From contig JBMOJH010000095.1 in assembly GCA_049316905.1 (NCBI GenBank), positions 1 through 13,331 of the forward strand: DNA of 13,331 nucleotides, given 5' to 3'. The number at the start of each line of letters is the position of its first letter. The stretch's first letter is position 1. The notes beneath the pieces were generated by a model. The model worked only from the letters and a program-made list of their open reading frames with translations, did not search any database and was not told the origin of the DNA. The position numbers and the translations under genes are program-made. This document shows, one piece after another, positions 6,515 to 13,331 of this stretch. The stretch comes from CAIPVR01 sp049316905 (GTDB lineage: Bacteria > Actinomycetota > Acidimicrobiia > Acidimicrobiales > Microtrichaceae).

Positions 6515-7417
6515 TCAGAGCAGCGGGAGCTCGCGCACGGTCGCCGGCGCCTCACCGCCGGGCCAGCGCACCGACACCGCCGCGCCGGGCTCCACCGAGC
6601 GGTGGACCAACGCCAGCGCGACCGGGGCCCGCAGGTCGAGCGACTCGCCGACCGACGTGAGGGTCCCCCGCACCGTGTCGTCGGCCACCACCTCGGCGCC
6701 CTCCGGCGGGAGCACGTTGGTCCCGAGCACCACACCGCGGAGGTGCCGCGGGGTGTTCCCCCCGCGGCTGTCGACCCGGGCGACCAGTTCCTGGCCCGTG
6801 TAGCAGCCCTTCGTGAAGCTCACGGAGCGGTCCACGAGCCACTGGCCGGCCTCGGCGGGGATCACCGTGTCGTCGAGCTCCCGGCCCATCTCGGGCCAGC
6901 CCTGCTCCACCCGCACCGACGTCCAGGCATCCGGGCCGACCTCCGCCACCCCGGCGGGCACCGCCACCGACGGGCCGAGCAGGTCACGACCCGGCAGGCC
7001 CCGCCAGTCGACCCCGCCCGCGAGCTCGGCCGCCCCGTCGTCCGCCGCCACATCGGCCGCCGCGGGGCCGCGCAGGGCCACGCAGCGCCAGTCGAGCGGT
7101 TCGATCGTGGCGTCGACGCGCAGCTTGAAGCGGTGCAGGCGCTGCGAGGTGCGCTCGCCCCATCCACCGTCGACGTCGAGGACCATCTCCTCCGCGCCGG
7201 TGCGCCACACGCGGAGCCACGCGTCCACCTTGCCCTGCGGCTCGAGCAGCAACGACCAGCAGTGGTCGCCCTCGGCCAGCGCGGCCACGTCAGCGGAGAG
7301 CTGGCCCTGCAGGAAGGTCACGGCATCGGTGCCACGCACCCGCAGCACGTCACGGGGCGCCACGCGCGCCCCCACCTCGCGTCGCAGGGCCAGGTAGTCG
7401 GCCGTCACGTCACCCAT
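6515..7417 (-). CDS. ygfZ: YgfZ/GcvT-family folate-binding protein
   Basis: The product (300 aa) belongs to the family related to the glycine-cleavage T protein. Family members bind tetrahydrofolate and help maintain certain iron-sulfur enzymes. The signature KGCYTGQE is present at residues 203-210, with the functionally important cysteine at 205, and is followed by ARVDSRGGNTPRHLRGV. The N-terminal part holds the folate-binding fold with VTFLQGQLSADV and LLEPQGKVDAWLRV. Length is normal for YgfZ and too short for GcvT itself. I chose ATG 7417 over the in-frame GTG 7432 because GGAG lies 9 bases before the ATG and the GTG has no ribosome site. It follows trpE by 55 bases in the same direction and may be read through from it, but it also has its own ribosome site. 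No metabolic link to tryptophan synthesis is evident. Confidence 0.93.
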   Translation of the reverse strand: MGDVTADYLALRREVGARVAPRDVLRVRGTDAVTFLQGQLSADVAALAEGDHCWSLLLEPQGKVDAWLRVWRTGAEEMVLDVDGGWGERTSQRLHRFKLRVDATIEPLDWRCVALRGPAAADVAADDGAAELAGGVDWRGLPGRDLLGPSVAVPAGVAEVGPDAWTSVRVEQGWPEMGRELDDTVIPAEAGQWLVDRSVSFTKGCYTGQELVARVDSRGGNTPRHLRGVVLGTNVLPPEGAEVVADDTVRGTLTSVGESLDLRAPVALALVHRSVEPGAAVSVRWPGGEAPATVRELPLL

Positions 7418-7426
7418 CGGCCCAGT

Positions 7427-7430
7427 CTCC
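7427..7430 (-). promoter_or_regulatory. Ribosome binding site that decides the ygfZ start
   Basis: The minus strand reads GGTGGAGA, with GGAG 9 bases before ATG 7417. It is one of the few clear Shine-Dalgarno sequences in this window. It overlaps the alternative GTG start at 7432, which makes that start unlikely. Confidence 0.6.
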
Positions 7431-7472
7431 ACCCAACGACCCAGTCTTCCCCGCGCGGGCGGTCCGGGCCGC

Positions 7473-9023
7473 TCACGTCCCGCGGCGCTGGGCAGTCAGC
7501 CGCTCCGCCGCGGGCACCGCGGACAGCAGCGCCCGCGCCTTGTTCCGGGTTTCGAGCTCCTCGTCCGCTGGCACCGAGTCGGCCACGACGCCTGCACCGG
7601 CCTGCACCGATGCCGCCCGGCGCCCGTCCGGGCCCGGCGGCTCCACGATCATCGTGCGGATGGCGATGGCCGTGTCGATGTTGCCGGAGAAGTCGAGGTA
7701 GCCGACCACTCCCGCGTACGGCCCGCGCTTGGTGGGTTCGAGTTCGTCGATGATCTCCATGGCCCGCACCTTCGGTGCGCCCGACACCGTGCCCGCCGGC
7801 AGCGTCGCCCGCAGCACGTCGATCGGGGTGCGCCCCGCCGCCAGCGTGCCCGAGACCTGCGAGGTGAGGTGCATCACGTGGCTGTAGCGCTCGAGCGTCA
7901 TCAGCTCGTCCACCGTGCAGGTCCCGAACTCCACCACCCGCCCCACGTCGTTGCGGGCGAGGTCGACCAGCATGATGTGCTCGGCGCGCTCCTTCGGGTG
8001 CTCGAGCAGCTCCGCACCCAGCCGGCGATCGTGCTCGTCGGTGCGCCCCCGGAACCGGGTGCCGGCGATCGGCCGGGAGATCACGCGGTCACCGAGGAGC
8101 TGCACCATCGGCTCCGGCGAACATCCCACGAGGGTGAGCTCCGGCTCGCGCACGAAGTACATGTACGGACTCGGGTTCACCTGGCGCAGCGTGCGGTAGA
8201 TGTCGAGCGGCTCGGCGGACGTGTCGAACGAGAACCGCTGGGCCAGCACCACCTGGAAGATGTCGCCGGCGAGGATGTGCTCCTTCGCGGCGTCCACGGC
8301 GGCCTCGAACTCGCCGGCTGCCATCGAGGACACCACCGGCACCGACTCCTCGGCCTTCTCCGGCGGGGTCACCAGCGGCTCGGCCAACGGGGTGGCACCG
8401 TCCGCGGCCATGCGGGCCAGCCGGGCCAGGGCGTCGTCGTAGGCGGCGTCCACCGCCGCGCGGTCGGCACCCGGGTCCACGAAGGCGTTGGCCACGAGGG
8501 TGACCTGCTGGGACCAGTGGTCGTAGGCGGCGAGCTCGCCGATGACCGACACCACCGCGTCGGGCCAGCCCCGGTCGTCGGCCGGCACGTCGGGCAGGTG
8601 CTCCACCTCCCGCACCACGTCGTAGCCGAGGAAGCCCACCACCCCGGAGTGCAGCGGCGGCAGCGGGTGGCCGAACACCTCCTCCGTCGGCGCCCGGTAC
8701 CGGGCGAGCAGCACCTCGAGCGCGGCCAGGATGCCGGCGTCGGTCGGCACGTCCGTCGGCAGGTCACCGGACACCTCGACCCGGCCGCCCCGGGCGACCA
8801 GGCGGGCCCGGGGATCGCGCCCGATGAAGCTCCAGCGGCTCCAGCGGCCGCCGTGGTCGACGGACTCGAGCAGGAACCCTGGCGAACCGTCGACGTCGTC
8901 ACCGCAGAGCCGGGCGAACGCGGCGAGCGGGGTGGTCAGGTCCGCGAGCAGGCGCTCGCACACGGGCACCACGGCGTGCTCGGCCGCGAGGCGGTGGAAG
9001 TCCTCCCGGGACGGGACGGCCAT
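7473..9023 (-). CDS. trpE: Anthranilate synthase component I
   Basis: The product (516 aa) converts chorismate to anthranilate, using ammonia supplied by the glutamine amidotransferase TrpG, which is not encoded here. The N-terminal region carries LLES at residues 51-54, followed by RWSRWSFIG, the region that binds tryptophan for feedback inhibition in TrpE. The chorismate-binding domain shows NPSPYMYF, PIAGTRFRG, ERAEHIMLVDLARND, GTVSGAPKVRAM and QAGAGVVADSVPADE. Complete feedback and catalytic regions favour TrpE over PabB or a salicylate or isochorismate synthase. I chose ATG 9023, close to the typical N terminus PSREDF. GTG 9032, three codons upstream, is equally open. It starts 16 bases after the hisI stop, so the two should share one transcript. 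No attenuator leader peptide is visible. Confidence 0.96.
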   Translation of the reverse strand: MAVPSREDFHRLAAEHAVVPVCERLLADLTTPLAAFARLCGDDVDGSPGFLLESVDHGGRWSRWSFIGRDPRARLVARGGRVEVSGDLPTDVPTDAGILAALEVLLARYRAPTEEVFGHPLPPLHSGVVGFLGYDVVREVEHLPDVPADDRGWPDAVVSVIGELAAYDHWSQQVTLVANAFVDPGADRAAVDAAYDDALARLARMAADGATPLAEPLVTPPEKAEESVPVVSSMAAGEFEAAVDAAKEHILAGDIFQVVLAQRFSFDTSAEPLDIYRTLRQVNPSPYMYFVREPELTLVGCSPEPMVQLLGDRVISRPIAGTRFRGRTDEHDRRLGAELLEHPKERAEHIMLVDLARNDVGRVVEFGTCTVDELMTLERYSHVMHLTSQVSGTLAAGRTPIDVLRATLPAGTVSGAPKVRAMEIIDELEPTKRGPYAGVVGYLDFSGNIDTAIAIRTMIVEPPGPDGRRAASVQAGAGVVADSVPADEELETRNKARALLSAVPAAERLTAQRRGT

Positions 9024-9039
9024 CTGCTGCACCCGGCGC

Positions 9040-9438
9040 TCAGGTGGGCCCGGGGCGGTCGGCGGTCTCGTCGTCGGTCCCGAACGCCCGGAAGAAGCAG
9101 GTGTAGGCGCCGGTGTGGCACGCGCCCTGGCCCTCCTGCTCCACCAGGAACAGGAGGGTGTCGCCGTCGCAGTCGTAGTGCGCGGACCGGATGAACTGAC
9201 GGTCGCCCGAGGTGTCGCCCTTGCGCCACACCTCCTGGCGCGACCGCGACCAGAACACCGTTCGCCCCTGCTCGAGGCTCATCCGGAGGGTCTCGGCGTT
9301 CATCCACGCCACCATCAGCACCGCGCGGGTGTCGACGTCCTGCACCACCGCACACACGAGGCCGTCCTCACCGAACTTCACCTTCGCCAGGTCCTCCTCG
9401 CGGACGGCGACGGGCGTGACGGCGGGACCGGAGCTCAT
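9040..9438 (-). CDS. hisI: Phosphoribosyl-AMP cyclohydrolase
   Basis: The product (132 aa) opens the purine ring of phosphoribosyl-AMP, the third step of histidine synthesis. It is the stand-alone HisI form, without the HisE pyrophosphohydrolase domain. The metal-binding signature is complete: Asp89, Cys90, Asp91 and Asp93 in YDCDGDTLLFL, then Cys107 in GACHTG and Cys114 in YTCFF. FWSRSRQEVWRKGDTSG is also typical. The start is ATG 9438, with no Shine-Dalgarno but a -10-like TACGAT six bases upstream, suggesting a leaderless message. HisI ahead of trpE is a conserved actinobacterial pairing, so this gene is probably the lead gene of the hisI-trpE unit. Confidence 0.96.
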   Translation of the reverse strand: MSSGPAVTPVAVREEDLAKVKFGEDGLVCAVVQDVDTRAVLMVAWMNAETLRMSLEQGRTVFWSRSRQEVWRKGDTSGDRQFIRSAHYDCDGDTLLFLVEQEGQGACHTGAYTCFFRAFGTDDETADRPGPT

Positions 9439-9444
9439 GGCCGC

Positions 9445-9450
9445 ATCGTA
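9445..9450 (-). promoter_or_regulatory. Putative -10 element of hisI-trpE (leaderless type)
   Basis: The minus strand reads TACGAT, then six bases (GCGGCC), then ATG. It is the best -10 match in the window (TA..AT). The expected transcription start falls at or within a base of the ATG. The hexamer lies just downstream of the hairpin that probably ends the transporter transcript. Confidence 0.55.
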
Positions 9451-9466
9451 GGAGTGCCGGACCGGG

Positions 9467-9488
9467 GCCCCGAAACCGGTTCCGGGGC
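9467..9488 (-). terminator. Hairpin between the KimA-like gene and hisI
   Basis: In minus-strand RNA, GCCCCGGAA pairs with UUUCGGGGC around the loop CCGG: nine pairs, one of them a G-U wobble. In plus-strand RNA the same position is an A-C mismatch, so the structure favours transcripts leaving the transporter gene. It begins 17 bases after that stop codon. There is no U-run, as is common for GC-rich actinobacterial terminators, so strength is uncertain. Confidence 0.5.
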
Positions 9489-9505
9489 GGGGTCGGCCGG
9501 CGTGG

Positions 9506-11494
9506 TCAGGTGCCGGCGACCGGCTCGACGCGGTCGATCGTGGGGCTCTGGTCGTCGCCGCGGCCCGCCAGGCCGAGGTGCTCCTCCTCGCGGAGCTCCT
9601 GCTCGGGGGTGCCCAGGTAGAACGGCACGTTCACCACCACGGTGTCGGGCCGGAACTTCAGGGCCAGCTTGAGCGCCAGCGCGGACTGGTTGTGGAACAC
9701 GCCCTGGTACCAGTGCGGCAGCACGAACTCGGGGATCACCACGGTGATGTAGTCGTGGCCCCAGCGGGCGTCGAGCTCGTCGAGGTAGTCCTCGACGGTC
9801 TTGGTGAGGTCGCGGTAGGGCGACTCGATGATCTCGAGGGGCACCGGGATCTGCATCCCCTGCCACTGGTCGCGCACGCGGGCCGCGGCCTCCTCGTCGA
9901 TGGCCACCGTGACCGCCACCGCGTCCTCCGCCCCCACGGAGCGGGCGTAGCGGATCGCCGCGAGCGACGATTGGTTCACCCCACCCACCAGGACGACCAC
10001 GCCGTGGCGCGGCGGCTCCACGTCGGCCCGGAACTCGGCGGGCACCCGGAGCTTGCGGGCCACGTGGTCGTAGTGCTTCCGCACCTGGCGGAACGCCACC
10101 ACGATCAGGGGGATCAGCACCACGATGATCCAGGCGCCGATCACGAACTTCGAGATGATCACCTCGGCAGCCACGATGAAGGTGAACACGGCACCCACGC
10201 CGGAGTTCACCACCGAGAGCCGCCACCTCGGCTGCCGCACCTTCAGGTGGTGCTTCACCATGCCGGTCTGGGAGATCGTGAAGCTCGTGAACACGCCCAC
10301 CGCGTAGAGCGGGATCAGCAGCGTGACGTTCCCGCGGAACGCGATGAGCAGCACCGCGGCGGCCCCGGCGAGGATCAGGATGCCGTTCGAGAACACCAGC
10401 CGGTCGCCGCGGTTGGCGAACTGGCGGGGCAGGAAGCCGTCCTTGCCGATGATCGCCGCGAGCCGCGGGAAGTCGGCGTACGCCGTGTTGGCCGCCAGGA
10501 TCAGGATGGCCATCGTGGCGAACTGCAGGATGTAGTACATCGGGTTGCCGTCGCCGTAGACCGCCCGGCCCATGACCGAGAGCAGCGACTCGGACTCCGA
10601 CGGCACCGGCCGCATCCACGCCGCGATGAAGCAGATCATGAAGAAGGTGGAGCCGAGAATGCCGGCCATCCACCCGAGGGTCACCGCCGCGTTCTTGGAG
10701 GTGGGCTTCCGGAACGCCGGGATGCCGTTCGAGATCGCCTCCACGCCCGAGAGGGCCACGGCGCCGGAGGCGAAGGCCCGGGCGAAGATGAAGGCCGAGA
10801 CGGCCCCCACCGCGGGCCCGTGCAGGCGCTGGAGCTCCGCCACCTCCTTCTGCTGCTCGGGGGTTCCCTGCCAGATGACCGGGAGCGTGCCCCGGAAGTG
10901 CATCCAGGTGGACCAGGCGATGAAGACCGTGAGCGCCACGATGTAGATGTACGTGGGGACGGCGAACACGATGCCGGACTCCTTCACGCCGCGCAGGTTC
11001 CCCAGCGTGAGGATCGCCACGAAGAAGAGGCACAACCACACCCGGTACTGGCCCAGCGCCGGGAACGCGGAGGTGATCGCCAGCACACCGGCCGCCACCG
11101 ACACCGACACCGTGAGCACGTAGTCGACGAGCAACGAGGCGCCGGCGACCAGCGACGGCGTGGTCCCCAGGTTCTCGCGGGCCACCACGTAGGCGCCGCC
11201 GCCGTCGGGGTAGGCGTGGATGGTCTCCCGGTAGGAGTTGGCCACCACCGCGAGCAGGATCACCACCAGGATGGCGATGGGCTTCAGCATGTCGGTGGTG
11301 AAGGACCCGTTGGCCATCACCATGCCGGCCGAGCCGACCAGCACGATGAGGATCTCGCCCGTGGCGTAGGCCGTGGAGGAGATCGCGTCCGAGGAGAAGA
11401 CCGCGAGGCCGATCGTCTTCGAGATGCGCTGGTGGTCCGCCTCGTCGGTGGCCAGGGGCCGTCCGATGAGCATGCGCTTGAGGGTGGATGCCAT
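9506..11494 (-). CDS. KimA-like APC-family potassium transporter with C-terminal USP-like domain
   Basis: The product (662 aa) resembles the KimA (YdaO) branch of the APC superfamily, high-affinity proton-coupled potassium importers that in Firmicutes are controlled by c-di-AMP. The membrane part, about residues 25-470, has roughly twelve hydrophobic segments. Family-like motifs are AVFSSDAISSTAYATGEIL (Asp36, Tyr43), HAYPDGGGAYVVARENLG and LLVDYVLTVSVSVAAG. Asp36 and Tyr43 sit where I recall potassium-site residues in B. subtilis KimA. Residues of about 480-662 form a soluble domain like universal stress proteins, including VVVLVGGVNQSSLAAIRYA and HWYQGVFHNQSA. I chose ATG 11494 because MASTLKRMLIGRPL matches the family N terminus; the frame stays open upstream without conserved sequence. 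GGAG lies 12 bases before the ATG. Substrate is inferred from similarity; an amino-acid permease is the alternative. Confidence 0.88.
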   Translation of the reverse strand: MASTLKRMLIGRPLATDEADHQRISKTIGLAVFSSDAISSTAYATGEILIVLVGSAGMVMANGSFTTDMLKPIAILVVILLAVVANSYRETIHAYPDGGGAYVVARENLGTTPSLVAGASLLVDYVLTVSVSVAAGVLAITSAFPALGQYRVWLCLFFVAILTLGNLRGVKESGIVFAVPTYIYIVALTVFIAWSTWMHFRGTLPVIWQGTPEQQKEVAELQRLHGPAVGAVSAFIFARAFASGAVALSGVEAISNGIPAFRKPTSKNAAVTLGWMAGILGSTFFMICFIAAWMRPVPSESESLLSVMGRAVYGDGNPMYYILQFATMAILILAANTAYADFPRLAAIIGKDGFLPRQFANRGDRLVFSNGILILAGAAAVLLIAFRGNVTLLIPLYAVGVFTSFTISQTGMVKHHLKVRQPRWRLSVVNSGVGAVFTFIVAAEVIISKFVIGAWIIVVLIPLIVVAFRQVRKHYDHVARKLRVPAEFRADVEPPRHGVVVLVGGVNQSSLAAIRYARSVGAEDAVAVTVAIDEEAAARVRDQWQGMQIPVPLEIIESPYRDLTKTVEDYLDELDARWGHDYITVVIPEFVLPHWYQGVFHNQSALALKLALKFRPDTVVVNVPFYLGTPEQELREEEHLGLAGRGDDQSPTIDRVEPVAGT

Positions 11495-11594
11495 GTGGTC
11501 GCCGAGCTCCGTCCGTGTCGCCTCAACGGCTCCTGAGTCTGGCCGGGCCGCCCACCGGGGACCGAATCGTTGACGCGTTCTTAACGGGTGGGGT

Positions 11595-11627
11595 GGCCGG
11601 CCCGGCACCCACCCGGCCGGGCCGGCC
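11595..11627. repeat. Perfect 11-base inverted repeat before the kdpD-like gene
   Basis: GGCCGGCCCGG (11595-11605) and CCGGGCCGGCC (11617-11627) are perfect reverse complements separated by 11 bases. The repeat lies in the 149-base divergent gap between the transporter and the KdpD-like gene, ending 16 bases before the GTG. If the gene has a leader, it would be an RNA hairpin near the ribosome site. If leaderless, it would flank the -35 region like an operator. The arms are pure G/C, so the background chance is raised. Confidence 0.45.
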
Positions 11628-11631
11628 GGGG

Positions 11632-11637
11632 CATGCT
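11632..11637 (+). promoter_or_regulatory. Very weak -10-like hexamer of the kdpD-like gene
   Basis: CATGCT lies exactly six bases before GTG 11644, the spacing seen at the better -10 elements here. Only three of six positions match TATAAT, so spacing is the main support. A TTGACG at 11570-11575 has no partner -10 at the right distance. Confidence 0.15.
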
Positions 11638-11643
11638 GGAACG

Positions 11644-13331
11644 GTGAGCCCGGGCGGACGACGCGGCACCCTTCGCATCTACCTCGGCGCCGCGCCCGGC
11701 GTGGGGAAGACCTTCGCGATGCTGGACGAGGGTCGACGCCGTGCCGGCCGGGGCACCCCGGTGGTGGCGGCGGCGGTCGACCCGCACGGGCGGCGTGCCA
11801 CGACCGAACTGCTGGAGGGGCTCGACGTGATGACGCCCACCGCGGGCGGCGTGGACGTCGCCGCGGTGTTGGCCCGGGAACCGAAGGTGGCCCTCGTCGA
11901 CGATCTCGCCCGTCCGCTCGGGGACGACGCCGCCGGGCGCCAACGGTGGCAGGACGTGGAGGAGTTGCTGCGGGCCGGTGTCGACGTGGTGGCCACCCTC
12001 GACGTCACGGAACTCGACTCGTTGCAGGACGTGGTGGAGCGGATCACCGGCCGGCGCCCCGTCCACACCGTCCCCGATGGTTGGGTCCGCACGAACGCGC
12101 AGGTCGAGCTGGTCGACATGACACCCGAGGCGCTCCGGCGCCGCCTCGCCCACGGCAACATCTACCCGGCCGAGGAGATCGACGCCGCCCGGGCGGAATA
12201 CTTCCGCCCTGACCGACTGGCCGCGTTGCGCGAGTTGGCCCTCCTGTGGGTTGCGGACCGCGTCGAGGACCAGCTGAGGGTCGACGGTCCGGCCGGCTCG
12301 GGACCCGCGTGGGAGACACGCGAACGCGTCGTCGTGGCCGTGACGGGCGCGCCGGGCAGCGACGCCGCGGTGCGACGGGCCGCACGACTGGCGGGTCGGG
12401 TCGGCGGCCAACTCCTCGGGGTCCGGGTGGTGGGTGCCCGGGATGTGACCGCCGCGCCGCCGGCCGACCTGGAGCACCAGCGCCGGGTGCTCGAGGAACT
12501 CGGCGGCGGCTACCGGGAGGTGGTCGGCGACGACGTCGCGACCACCCTCGTCGCCGTCGCCCGCGCCGAGCGGGCGACCCAGCTCGTGGTGGGCGCGAGT
12601 CGGCGGAGCCGGTGGCAGGAGCTGACCGGCGGCTCCGTCCTGAACCAGTTGCTCCGCCAGGCCCGCGATCTCGACGTCCACGTGATCGCCGCCGATGGCG
12701 TTGCGCCGGCCGCCCCACCCGGGCGCCGGACCGCCCCGGCCCTGTCCGTCCAGCGCCGCACGTGGGCCTGGGTGGTGCTGCTCGGTGGGCTCCCGCTCCT
12801 CGTTCTGGCGCTCCTCCCCTTCCGCGACGACGTGGGCGTCACCGCCGTGCTCCTCGCCGCGCTGTCGCTGGTGGTCGCCGTGAGTGCCACCGGAGGTCTC
12901 CTTGCCGGGCTCCTCGCCGCCGCGGCCGCGGCGGTGGCCGTCAACTGGTGGTTCGTCCCCCCCTACGGGACCCTCGACCCGGGCGATCCGGAGGACGCCG
13001 TGGGTCTGGTGGTCTTCCTGCTGGTCGCGGCCACGGTGTCCACGCTGGTCGACCGCGTGGCCCGGCGCTCGGCCGAGGCCGTCCGGGCACGGGCCGACGC
13101 CGACACCCTCACCCGCGCCGCCACGACCCTCGCCACCGAGGAGGAGCCGGTCACCCCGCTCCTCCAGCAGGCACGTGCCGCGCTCGGGCTCGACGCCCTC
13201 GCCGTGCTGCGGTCGACCCCCGACGGATGGGAGGTGCTCGCATCCGCGGGCGACGACCCCCCGACGACCCCCACCGCCGGCGACCGCCACGGCCTCACCG
13301 AGGACGACTCGACGGTGCTCGTCACCGCGGG
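11644..13331 (+). CDS. KdpD-like potassium sensor protein, N-terminal part (cut by right edge)
   Basis: About 562 residues are visible with no stop. Residues 9-210 form the KdpD ATPase-like domain, with Walker A GAAPGVGKT (Lys22), RWQDVEELL, ELVDMTPEALRRRLAHGNIYP and ALRELALLWVADR. Residues 228-350 form a universal-stress-protein domain (ERVVVAVTGAPGS, VVGASRRSRWQELTGGSV). Residues 375-470 hold the hydrophobic segments of the DUF4118 region, including NWWFVPPYGTL, followed by the beginning of a GAF-like stretch. Several KdpD hallmarks are altered: DELAHTN reads DDLARPL, the following PGSRHxKR is lost without a length change, TLNVQHLESL reads TLDVTELDSL, and the segment that usually holds YRG is shorter. 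The start is GTG 11644, directly before the conserved RIYLGAAPG. Whether a kinase domain follows cannot be seen. Divergence from the KimA-like gene supports a potassium role. Confidence 0.9.
   Translation, partial: MSPGGRRGTLRIYLGAAPGVGKTFAMLDEGRRRAGRGTPVVAAAVDPHGRRATTELLEGLDVMTPTAGGVDVAAVLAREPKVALVDDLARPLGDDAAGRQRWQDVEELLRAGVDVVATLDVTELDSLQDVVERITGRRPVHTVPDGWVRTNAQVELVDMTPEALRRRLAHGNIYPAEEIDAARAEYFRPDRLAALRELALLWVADRVEDQLRVDGPAGSGPAWETRERVVVAVTGAPGSDAAVRRAARLAGRVGGQLLGVRVVGARDVTAAPPADLEHQRRVLEELGGGYREVVGDDVATTLVAVARAERATQLVVGASRRSRWQELTGGSVLNQLLRQARDLDVHVIAADGVAPAAPPGRRTAPALSVQRRTWAWVVLLGGLPLLVLALLPFRDDVGVTAVLLAALSLVVAVSATGGLLAGLLAAAAAAVAVNWWFVPPYGTLDPGDPEDAVGLVVFLLVAATVSTLVDRVARRSAEAVRARADADTLTRAATTLATEEEPVTPLLQQARAALGLDALAVLRSTPDGWEVLASAGDDPPTTPTAGDRHGLTEDDSTVLVTA

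Noticed and set aside
7418..7472. Repeated CCCAGTCT (7421-7428 and 7440-7447) and the palindrome CCCGCGCGGG (7450-7459) between trpE and ygfZ
   Set aside because: These are too short to separate from chance in GC-rich sequence. The palindrome has no T-run, so I do not call a terminator.
9439..9505. Tryptophan attenuator with a leader peptide ahead of hisI-trpE
   Set aside because: No small open frame with tandem Trp codons is present, and the -10-like element leaves no leader. The hairpin fits termination of the upstream gene better.
9578..11536. Plus-strand open frame of 652 codons opposite the KimA-like gene
   Set aside because: Its His/Asp/Gly/Val-rich composition is what the reverse complement of membrane-protein codons gives. 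It has no recognisable domain, and the minus strand has clear homology.
12957..12963. C-run inside the kdpD-like gene as a frameshift site
   Set aside because: The reading frame is continuous through it and encodes the expected FVPPYGTL, so no slippage or sequencing error needs to be invoked.
11581..13290. Minus-strand open frame of 569 codons opposite the KdpD-like gene
   Set aside because: The plus frame encodes intact Walker A, USP and DUF4118 motifs. The minus frame is compositionally biased without motifs.

Overview
This is a very GC-rich window of bacterial chromosome. Stop/start overlaps, frequent GTG starts, the hisI-trpE pairing and the protein families all point to an actinobacterium. 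An environmental lineage such as the Acidimicrobiia is my guess, but the class cannot be fixed from the sequence. The window holds twelve protein genes, all recognisable to family. The gaps between them are short, none above about 160 bases. I see no tRNA, rRNA, CRISPR array, insertion sequence or prophage.

Layout from left to right: trpA and trpB (minus, overlapping by 4 bases), trpF (minus), trpC (minus) and a J-domain membrane protein (minus). Next come a divergent OmpR-type response regulator and its sensor kinase (plus). A very strong hairpin plus a G-run lies at the convergent junction. Then follow ygfZ, trpE and hisI (all minus), a KimA-like APC potassium transporter (minus), and a divergent KdpD-like protein (plus) that is cut by the right edge.

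The window supplies much of tryptophan synthesis: anthranilate synthase component I, PRA isomerase, IGP synthase and tryptophan synthase alpha and beta. One histidine-pathway enzyme, HisI, sits just ahead of trpE. trpG and trpD are absent here and must lie elsewhere. The trp genes are split into two blocks by ygfZ and by an oppositely oriented two-component system. The right end looks like a potassium-homeostasis locus: a KimA-type transporter back to back with a KdpD-type sensor whose ATPase domain has lost several family-signature residues.

The most useful regulatory observation is a repeated arrangement. A -10-like TANNNT hexamer sits 6 or 7 bases before the start codon of hisI, the J-domain gene, trpF and trpB, with a weaker version before the response regulator. 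This is the geometry of leaderless actinobacterial transcripts. It would divide the left block into separate units: J-protein-trpC, trpF, and trpB-trpA. The other standout is a 50-base near-perfect palindrome that contains the kinase stop codon and is followed directly by a potential G-quadruplex. It could be a terminator, a dispersed palindromic element, or both.
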